From Planctomycetota bacterium (lineage in GTDB: Bacteria > Planctomycetota > Phycisphaerae > Sedimentisphaerales > Anaerobacaceae): 11,919 bases of DNA. How positions within the stretch are numbered: position 1 is the stretch's first letter; each line of letters begins with the position of its first letter. Both the position numbers and the translations under genes were made by a program. The stretch is from NCBI GenBank assembly GCA_017885385.1, contig JAFNGF010000398.1, positions 15,201 through 27,119 of the forward strand, in the 5' to 3' direction. Positions 7,462 through 11,919 of the stretch are shown piece after piece. The notes under the pieces were generated by a model that made no database searches, was not told where the DNA came from, and saw only the letters and a program-made list of their open reading frames with translations.

Positions 7462-7621
7462 CGTTTCATTGGAGCAAGCGAAGATGATTAGGCAGGCCCA
7501 CACGGAATGTCCGAGAACGAACTTCACAAGGCTTCTATGGTGGGGGGCTGGTCAAGAGAGGACTCAAAATAGGGTGGCGCCTTAAAACTTGTTTGAAGCT
7601 ATTTCTTCAGTTGGTGTTTTA

Positions 7622-8509
7622 TTAGACGAGTACGTTCAGGCCTTTTTGGAGTACGTACTGGCGGACGGAGTCGATTTCCTGCAGGTTGGGTCGGCGGTTT
7701 ATTTGGGGGTGCGAAAAGGCTTTGTAGCAGGGACGATACTGGTCCATAACGTTAATCACCGTCTTCGGTGAAATTTGCTCTGCTAAAAAGTCTATAATCT
7801 TGACGCTGCCAGCCAGGCCGTTCGGCAGCACCAGATGCCTTATCAAAAGGCCGCGTGTAGCCAGGCCATTTTCCGCCTGAAGGTCGCCGACCTGGCGGTG
7901 CATCTCCTTGACAGCGGCAAAGTTTACCTCCGGATAGTCCGGCGCAGCCGAGAGTTCTTTCGCCACCGTGGGGTCCGAATACTTCATATCGGGCATATAA
8001 ATATCTATGTAGCCCTCAAGCAATTGGAGCGTTTCAACCAGGTCGTATCCGCCCGAATTATAAACGGTCGCCAGCGTCAATCCGGATTTTCGCGCCAATT
8101 CGATGGCGGCAACGATAGCTCCAATAACGTGCATGGGCGTGACGAAATTGATATTGACGCAGCCGTAATCCTGCAGTTCGAGCATAGATTGAGCCAACTC
8201 CTCAATCGTAACCTGCCGTCCGCGGCGATGATGACTGATGTCGAAATTCTGGCAAAAGACGCAGCCTAAGTTGCAGCCGGCAAAAAATATTGTGCCCGAG
8301 CCGCCATGCCCCACCAGGACGCTTTCTTCGCCGAAATGAGGCCCCACGGAGCTAACCAGCGGCATATCGCCGATGCCGCAAAAGCCGGTTTGGCCGTTGC
8401 TTCGGTCCACCTTACACCTGCGCGGACAAAGCGTACACGGATTCATCCGCTGCCACAACTGCTGAACCGTTTCGCTAAAGGACTTAATATCCGCTGGCAA
8501 AAAAGTCAT
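7622..8509 (-). CDS. Radical SAM protein, COG1313/PflX family
   Basis: The 295-residue protein has the radical SAM cluster motif CNLGCVFC (Cys79, Cys83, Cys86), preceded by GSGTIFFAG, as in the COG1313 group related to pyruvate formate-lyase activating enzymes. An N-terminal set Cys25, Cys28, Cys32 and Cys44 (CTLCPRRC...GFCG) is also typical and may bind a further metal site. Later blocks VYNSGGYD, DIYMPDMKY, LIRHLVLPNG and NVMDQYRP match the family. The substrate is unknown. It is related to, but by its motifs distinct from, the radical SAM enzyme of AmmeMemoRadiSam systems. The ATG has only AGGCGG very close upstream; a second Met at residue 22 would remove little of the domain. It is divergent from the sigma-factor gene, with its own promoter and a leader palindrome. 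Confidence 0.9.
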   Translation of the reverse strand: MTFLPADIKSFSETVQQLWQRMNPCTLCPRRCKVDRSNGQTGFCGIGDMPLVSSVGPHFGEESVLVGHGGSGTIFFAGCNLGCVFCQNFDISHHRRGRQVTIEELAQSMLELQDYGCVNINFVTPMHVIGAIVAAIELARKSGLTLATVYNSGGYDLVETLQLLEGYIDIYMPDMKYSDPTVAKELSAAPDYPEVNFAAVKEMHRQVGDLQAENGLATRGLLIRHLVLPNGLAGSVKIIDFLAEQISPKTVINVMDQYRPCYKAFSHPQINRRPNLQEIDSVRQYVLQKGLNVLV

Positions 8510-8533
8510 ACCGCCTGACGTTCATTGCGTATA

Positions 8534-8559
8534 CCGTCGCCGTACCGGCGACGGCTAAA
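8534..8559 (-). repeat. TTTAGC-type palindrome in the leader of the radical SAM gene
   Basis: On the minus strand TTTAGC (8559-8554) leads into a 9-base stem, CCGTCGCCG (8554-8546) with CGGCGACGG (8542-8534), and a 3-base loop. It lies about 25 bases before the ATG, inside the predicted leader, and belongs to the same repeat group as those at 5453, 9081 and 10118. Confidence 0.7.
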
Positions 8560-8574
8560 CAAATCTCAGCGTTT

Positions 8575-8602
8575 ATTATAGCACTGTGTCGCGATCGAAC
8601 AA
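8575..8602 (-). promoter_or_regulatory. Promoter of the radical SAM gene
   Basis: On the minus strand TTGTTC (8602-8597) and a perfect TATAAT (8580-8575) are separated by 16 bases. Transcription would start near 8568, giving a leader of about 58 bases that contains the palindrome at 8534-8554. Confidence 0.55.
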
Positions 8603-8649
8603 TTGCCAACGTAAAGAGCTGGTCAACGCCGCTCAAGTGCGGTTTTGGA

Positions 8650-8678
8650 TTGTGCAAGAACACTGCCTTATGTATATT
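8650..8678 (+). promoter_or_regulatory. Possible promoter of the truncated sigma-factor gene
   Basis: TTGTGC (8650-8655) and TATATT (8673-8678) are separated by 17 bases. A small palindrome GCCT-GTT-AGGC (8679-8689) lies at the expected start site and could be an operator. Confidence 0.4.
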
Positions 8679-8707
8679 GCCTGTTAGGCAAAATAAGGCC
8701 AAAAGCA

Positions 8708-9070
8708 ATGGAGAAAAATTCACAACCAAAGGAACAAGAGCCCGCCCAAGCGCATCTTGAAATCGGAAGAAGCGACCCTGAAACAGGGCAGAGGCACTCA
8801 GATAATGGGCAAGACTCGCTAGCTGCCAGACTTACCGCCGGCGACCGTGAAGCGGCAGCCGAGCTTGTCGATAGATACCATGAACGGATATACCGATCTA
8901 TGCGAAGGCTCGGCCACGGCCGGCAGCTCAGCGAAGACCTGACACAAGAGACCTTTCTGCGAGCCTGGCGACACATAGGCCAGCTAAGAAACGGCAAGGC
9001 GTTGGAGGCATGGCTGTACCGCATCGCGGGCAACGTCTCGAAGCTCTATTGGCGCAGTCTTTGGACATAG
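8708..9070 (+). CDS. Truncated ECF-type sigma factor (region 2 only)
   Basis: The ATG at 8708 has TAAGG nine bases upstream. The 120-residue product has a polar N-terminus (1-36), then sigma-70 region 2 (about 37-116): LAARLTAGDREAAAELVDRY, the region 2.2 core DLTQETFLRAW (77-87) and AWLYRIAGNV (101-110). It stops at WRSLWT, where ECF factors normally continue through a linker into region 4 (-35 binding). I found no region 4 sequence in any + frame up to 9338. Repeat hairpins begin ten bases after the stop, so the C-terminal half was probably lost by a rearrangement or repeat insertion. It is unlikely to work as a normal sigma factor, though region 2 could still touch RNA polymerase. Probably a decaying gene. 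Confidence 0.75.
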   Translation: MEKNSQPKEQEPAQAHLEIGRSDPETGQRHSDNGQDSLAARLTAGDREAAAELVDRYHERIYRSMRRLGHGRQLSEDLTQETFLRAWRHIGQLRNGKALEAWLYRIAGNVSKLYWRSLWT

Positions 9071-9080
9071 TCTGTGAATG

Positions 9081-9131
9081 TTTAGCTCCCCGCGTTCGCG
9101 GGGACAAGCTTGCCCCTGCGGAAGCAGGGGC
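9081..9131. repeat. Two adjacent GC-rich palindromes after the truncated sigma gene
   Basis: TTTAGC (9081-9086) leads into the stem TCCCCGCG (9087-9094)/CGCGGGGA (9097-9104) with loop TT. A second stem, GCCCCTGC (9112-9119)/GCAGGGGC (9124-9131) with loop GGAA, follows seven bases later. Neither is followed by a T-run, so they look like dispersed repeats rather than terminators. Confidence 0.7.
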
Positions 9132-9320
9132 CGGGACGGCGTCGGACCCCCGCTGTAAACTGCGACGGGAGTGGCAGCCTCAAGCCTGGCCCTGCGCAAG
9201 CACTCGTCTCGGAAAAGCGCCAAGCCGTAGCCGGAGGGGCGGGCCTTGGGGATGGAAGTGTCCAAAGTTGGCTAAACACATACTGCAGACGGGCTTTTTC
9301 CTTTACGGTCTAGAGCGAAC
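9132..9320. other. Non-coding remnant between convergent genes
   Basis: GC-rich sequence with no recognisable gene in any frame. It holds a GCTAAA (minus-strand TTTAGC) at 9271-9276 and a GGGCTTTTTCC run near 9291 without a clear stem. It may be the decayed 3' part of the sigma-factor locus, but no sigma region 4 is recognisable. Confidence 0.4.
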
Positions 9321-9341
9321 CGCCCCGCCAATGGCGGGCTA
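9321..9341 (-). terminator. CCCGCC palindrome touching the stop of the HTH regulator
   Basis: The stem CCCGCC (9324-9329)/GGCGGG (9333-9338), loop AAT, lies immediately after the TAG stop (9341-9339) of the minus-strand gene. Read on that strand it is TTAGCCCGCC..., so the stop codon lies in the TTAGC lead of a repeat related to the TTTAGC group. No T-run follows, so terminator activity is uncertain. Confidence 0.45.
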
Positions 9342-9917
9342 ATAGATAATGGCGATCGCCTCCTCGATCTTCTTGATCACCTCGGTAACATCAGAAGAGT
9401 CAGACACCGCGCCATCAAAGCCCTTCTGCAACAGCGCCGCAGATTCCGAACCGCTTAAATGGTTGGCAAGAGCAATAACCTTAATGGTCTGCAAATCTTC
9501 ATCGGTACGGATGTTCCTGCAAATGCCCGCTGCATCAATGCCTTTAGCTAAAAGGTTTACCAGCAGGACGTGTGGGGCAAATTTTTCGATGGTGACGCCG
9601 GCTTCAAAATTGCCCAGGACGATTTGCACTTCATAACCGGCTTTGGTTTTCAAGGCGTTGGCCAGAGCCGAGGCTGACTCCTCGTGACTGTCAGCAACCA
9701 AAATCCGAATCTTGCCGACGGGCAGGCTTGCCGCAGGTATGTTATGTGCTCTCATAAACCTGATCAGCTCGCTTACAGGTATTCGCCGGTCCTTGCTGCC
9801 TGGGATGCGGTAGCCCTTGAGCTGGCCGGTATCAAACCACTTCGACACCGTTCGAGGAGCTACGTTACAAATCCTGGCTACATCACCTGTGGTCAGTACG
9901 TTTTTGCCTTTTGCCAT
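9339..9917 (-). CDS. Excisionase-type HTH protein with degenerate receiver domain
   Basis: The 192-residue protein has an N-terminal MerR/excisionase-like helix-turn-helix (about 6-58) with LTTGDVARICNVAPRTVSKW and the wing GYRIPGSKDRRIP, then a response-regulator receiver-like domain (about 69-190) starting IRILVADSHEES. The usual phospho-acceptor Asp is replaced by Asn121 (LLVNLLAKG), the conserved Thr/Ser by Ala151, and the conserved Lys by Asp173 (GAVSDSSD). It is therefore expected not to be phosphorylated in the normal way, and may sense something else or dimerise constitutively. This layout seems common in planctomycetes, from memory. No good ribosome binding site precedes the ATG. Target genes are unknown; the nearest divergent gene is the aminotransferase. 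Confidence 0.85.
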   Translation of the reverse strand: MAKGKNVLTTGDVARICNVAPRTVSKWFDTGQLKGYRIPGSKDRRIPVSELIRFMRAHNIPAASLPVGKIRILVADSHEESASALANALKTKAGYEVQIVLGNFEAGVTIEKFAPHVLLVNLLAKGIDAAGICRNIRTDEDLQTIKVIALANHLSGSESAALLQKGFDGAVSDSSDVTEVIKKIEEAIAIIY

Positions 9918-10082
9918 TGTTCAAATTCCCAGTAATACGAATTCAAGCCGTACTTTAATTCGGCCTTAAACCAGACCTCGTTTAGCACAGAAGCCACAAT
10001 TTGCGCCTTGAAGCTGATAAATGCCTGACTCGCGAACCTTACGTCCCATAAGTGCTTTGGGCATTTGCCGCCGCCGAGGATA

Positions 10083-10126
10083 GGGGCTAAACCCGTCTCG
10101 AGCCGGGTCGAGAGATATTTAGCCCC
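10083..10126. repeat. Facing TTTAGC repeats: GGGGCTAAA ... TTTAGCCCC
   Basis: A perfect 9-base inverted repeat has arms at 10083-10091 and 10118-10126. Between them lies a smaller pairing, ACCCG (10091-10095) with CGGGT (10103-10107). The right arm overlaps the stem of the terminator at 10123-10141, so the two structures exclude each other. Confidence 0.7.
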
Positions 10127-10149
10127 ACGTTTCACGTGGGGTTTTCTTT
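10118..10149 (+). terminator. Strong intrinsic terminator (TTTAGC-type)
   Basis: TTTAGC leads into the stem CCCCACGT (10123-10130)/ACGTGGGG (10134-10141), loop TTC, followed directly by TTTTCTTT. It is the best intrinsic terminator in the window. There is no + strand gene just upstream, so it would stop read-through or a leader transcript before the aminotransferase. Confidence 0.65.
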
Positions 10150-10297
10150 CCGGGGCGGTTTCACCGCAGGTTTTTCTTTTGTGCCATCCGCCGCTGGTTC
10201 GCCCGGCCTCAGAAAATGTCTTTAATTTGCCCACCGATGGCGGTACAATTCCTCTGTAAAATCAGCACCGCATTAGTTTGACCAGGAGAACTTTCTC

Positions 10298-11407
10298 ATG
10301 CAGATATATTTATCACGGCCGGACATAACCGAAGAGGAAGTCGAAGCCGTCTGTTCGGTCCTTCGCAGTCCCAATCTTTCGCTCGGCCCTAAAGTGGCAG
10401 AATTCGAGCAGGCATTTGCTGAGTACATCGGCGTCAAACGTGCCGCGGCCGTCAGCAGTGGAACGAGCGGCTTGTTCTTGTGTATGCTGGCACTGGGCAT
10501 CGGGCCTGGCGATGAGGTCATTACCACCCCATTTACCTTCATCGCATCTGCGAATTCTATTATGATGGCCGGGGCCAAGCCGGTCTTTGTTGACATTGAC
10601 CCGGAAAGCCTAAACATCGACGCTGCAAAAATTGAATCGAAGATTTCTCGCCGGACAAAGGCAATTCTGCCGGTAGAGGTCTTCAGCAACCCCGCAGGCA
10701 TCGACAAGGTCTGCGAAATTGCCCGAAAACACAATCTAATGGTAATCGAAGACGCCTGCGAAGCGCTGGGCTCCACGTTGAACGGAAAAAAGGCAGGCAC
10801 ATTCGGCACAATGAGTGTCTTTGGCTTTTACCCGAATAAGCAGATAACTACCGGCGAGGGTGGAATGATTTTGACCGACCGCGACGACCTGGCGGATACC
10901 TGCGTGTCGCTGCGGAATCAGGGCAGAAGCAAAAACAGCAAGTGGCTGGCTCACGAACGGTTAGGCTATAACTTCAGGCTCAGTGACATTAACTGCGCGC
11001 TGGGCATCGTGCAGCTTCGCAGAATAGACCAAATAAAAGCCAAACGCCAGCAGGTCGCAAGATGGTACCAGGAAATGTTGGCAGACGACGGTAGATTGAT
11101 AGTGCCTGCCGCTGTGGAGGGCTGCAATTTGAGCTGGTTCGTTTTTGTCGTCCGCTTGAAAGATGGTTTTTCGGCCCAGAAACGCGACCAGATTCTGCAG
11201 GCTATGAGAAGCCGGAACATCCAAGTGGGCAATTACTTTCCCGCTGTGCATCTGCAGCCGTTTATCGCTGAGCGATTCGGCTATAAGCGAGGCGATTTCC
11301 CCGTTACCGAGGCCGTATCCGATAGCACTATCGCCCTGCCTTTTCACAATAACCTGACCAAAGACCGGATCGCAATTGTCTGCCAGAATCTCAAAGAAGT
11401 CTTATAA
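10298..11407 (+). CDS. DegT/DnrJ/EryC1/StrS family PLP-dependent aminotransferase
   Basis: The 369-residue protein is a full-length sugar aminotransferase of the DegT family. It shows the N-terminal block YLSRPDITEEEVEAV, the phosphate-binding SSGTSGLF (53-60), TTPFTFIASANSI (76-88), VIEDACEALGS (149-159, Asp152 contacting PLP nitrogen), the PLP lysine Lys181 in GFYPNKQITTGEGGM, and GYNFRLSDINCALG (223-236). Such enzymes usually transfer an amino group from glutamate to a keto-sugar nucleotide for surface polysaccharides, glycans or antibiotics. No sugar-biosynthesis neighbour is visible in the window, so the substrate is open. The start has AGGAG nine bases upstream. It is cytosolic and appears to be alone or first in its transcript. 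Confidence 0.93.
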   Translation: MQIYLSRPDITEEEVEAVCSVLRSPNLSLGPKVAEFEQAFAEYIGVKRAAAVSSGTSGLFLCMLALGIGPGDEVITTPFTFIASANSIMMAGAKPVFVDIDPESLNIDAAKIESKISRRTKAILPVEVFSNPAGIDKVCEIARKHNLMVIEDACEALGSTLNGKKAGTFGTMSVFGFYPNKQITTGEGGMILTDRDDLADTCVSLRNQGRSKNSKWLAHERLGYNFRLSDINCALGIVQLRRIDQIKAKRQQVARWYQEMLADDGRLIVPAAVEGCNLSWFVFVVRLKDGFSAQKRDQILQAMRSRNIQVGNYFPAVHLQPFIAERFGYKRGDFPVTEAVSDSTIALPFHNNLTKDRIAIVCQNLKEVL

Positions 11408-11452
11408 ATTGACAGTCTTGGATTCCAGATTTCTGCAAAACAATTTTGAAGC

Positions 11453-11467
11453 CCAATTGAAAATTGG
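11453..11467. repeat. Small hairpin CCAATT-GAA-AATTGG after the aminotransferase
   Basis: A 6-base stem with a 3-base loop lies 46 bases after the aminotransferase stop. TGAAAAT within it is the reverse complement of the ATTTTCA heptamer unit seen in the giant gene. A T5 run at 11491-11495 lies farther downstream, so terminator function is doubtful. Confidence 0.4.
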
Positions 11468-11582
11468 CAGTCTGTTTGGCACACAGGCGTTTTTATCGTA
11501 AGTATTTAGTAGAAGCTCGTGTGAACGGCTGGGGCGGGGGATGGCCGAAATGAATATAACATTCGGAAGGGGGTAGCCTCCA

Positions 11583-11858
11583 GTGTGCGGTTGGAGAACC
11601 AAAATTATTTTCTTGCTGATAGTCTACTTCTCCGGCTATGCAACGGCAATTTATACTCTAGCGCCGGCGCCCGAAAAGTCAACTGCCCAAGCCGGCACCA
11701 AAGACCTCACATACGCGGCCTTCAAATCAGACGAATTCGCAAAGTCCTTTAATCAGGGAATGCACAAGTGCATTGATTTCGGCAAAGATTATGCCTGGCG
11801 GGCCGCCAAGTTTATGAAGGAAAAGCTGGATGAGAAACAGCTTCAAGCAGGCGGCTGA
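11583..11858 (+). CDS. Small hypothetical protein with one N-terminal membrane segment
   Basis: The 91-residue product starts at GTG 11583, the first possible start after an in-frame TAG at 11574, with a purine-rich GGAAGGGGG (11565-11573) upstream. Residues about 7-25 (KIIFLLIVYFSGYATAIYT) form a membrane anchor or uncleaved signal, followed by a Pro/Ala linker and a charged, probably helical part (44-88) with FKSDEFAKSFNQGM and FMKEKLDEKQ. I do not recognise a family. The ribosome-binding GGGGG (11569-11573) could pair with CCTCC (11577-11581) just after it, so translation might be damped; this is inference. Confidence 0.6.
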   Translation: MCGWRTKIIFLLIVYFSGYATAIYTLAPAPEKSTAQAGTKDLTYAAFKSDEFAKSFNQGMHKCIDFGKDYAWRAAKFMKEKLDEKQLQAGG

Positions 11859-11919
11859 GCACCGCCGGTCTTGCGCTGAAAAGGGTCTGAGTATTTAGAA
11901 ACTATCTCAGAACTGTCAC

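Larger units (their letters stand above)
9918..10297. other. 380-base intergenic region, repeat-rich, between divergent genes
   Basis: It contains no convincing gene. From left: 9918-10080 unstructured sequence with the upstream region of the HTH gene; 10083-10149 the paired repeats and terminator; 10244-10249 a TACAAT possible -10 box for the aminotransferase, without a good -35 box; and AGGAG at 10284-10288, nine bases before its ATG. A minus-strand open frame (10234-9893) crosses the palindromes and has no family resemblance. Confidence 0.6.

Noticed and set aside
8645..8707. Earlier TTG start for the sigma-factor gene
   Set aside because: ATG 8708 has a well-placed TAAGG, whereas the extension would overlap the predicted promoter and adds no sigma-domain sequence.
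9010..9342. Plus-strand open frame that might carry the missing sigma region 4
   Set aside because: Its translation shows no region 4 helix-turn-helix pattern and is rich in Arg, Pro and Gly typical of GC-rich non-coding sequence.
9924..9936. GTTCAAAT-like sequence resembling a tRNA T-loop
   Set aside because: No flanking T-stem, acceptor or anticodon arm could be found.
9893..10234. Minus-strand open frame of 113 codons upstream of the HTH regulator
   Set aside because: It overlaps the start of the HTH gene, runs through the TTTAGC palindromes and terminator, and resembles no family.

Overview
The window looks like a chromosomal segment of an anaerobic or sediment-type bacterium, most likely a planctomycete of the Phycisphaerae/Sedimentisphaerales kind. 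This placement is inferred from gene style (giant fused membrane redox protein, excisionase-type HTH joined to a degenerate receiver, DUF2905, COG1313 radical SAM) and from dense palindromic and heptanucleotide repeats, some inside coding sequence. It was not tested by phylogeny.

Left part (1-5449, + strand): a two-gene operon. The first gene, whose 5' end lies outside the window, encodes a Memo-AMMECR1 fusion (AmmeMemoRadiSam proteins B and A) that begins with a lipoprotein-like signal, so it is probably exported. Its stop codon overlaps the start of the second gene (ATGA). That gene encodes a 1303-residue membrane protein joining a transmembrane/spermidine-synthase-like half, a second transmembrane bundle, an FMN-binding domain with a covalent-flavinylation motif, and a NapH/NosR-like Fe-S membrane module. 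This is the most interesting part of the window: it suggests an envelope electron-transfer system paired with an exported AmmeMemo protein. The large gene carries four in-frame repeat insertions and ends at a hairpin terminator.

Middle (5491-8509): a convergent small DUF2905 membrane protein (-), a DUF72/YecE-family protein (+), an unrecognised 229-residue membrane protein with its own good promoter and ribosome binding site (+), and a COG1313/PflX-type radical SAM protein (-). The last is distantly related to the radical SAM partner of AmmeMemo systems but is not in the operon.

Right part (8510-11919): a truncated ECF sigma factor containing only region 2 (+), a convergent HTH plus pseudo-receiver regulator (-), a 380-base repeat-rich intergenic region with a strong hairpin terminator and an alternative pairing, a DegT/DnrJ/EryC1/StrS aminotransferase (+), and a small single-membrane-segment hypothetical protein (+). 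Palindromes starting with TTTAGC recur in the gaps at 5453, 8559 (-), 9081, 9341 (- strand, shortened) and 10118. They act variously as a possible terminator, a leader hairpin or a gene-end repeat. No rRNA, tRNA, CRISPR array or transposase gene was seen.
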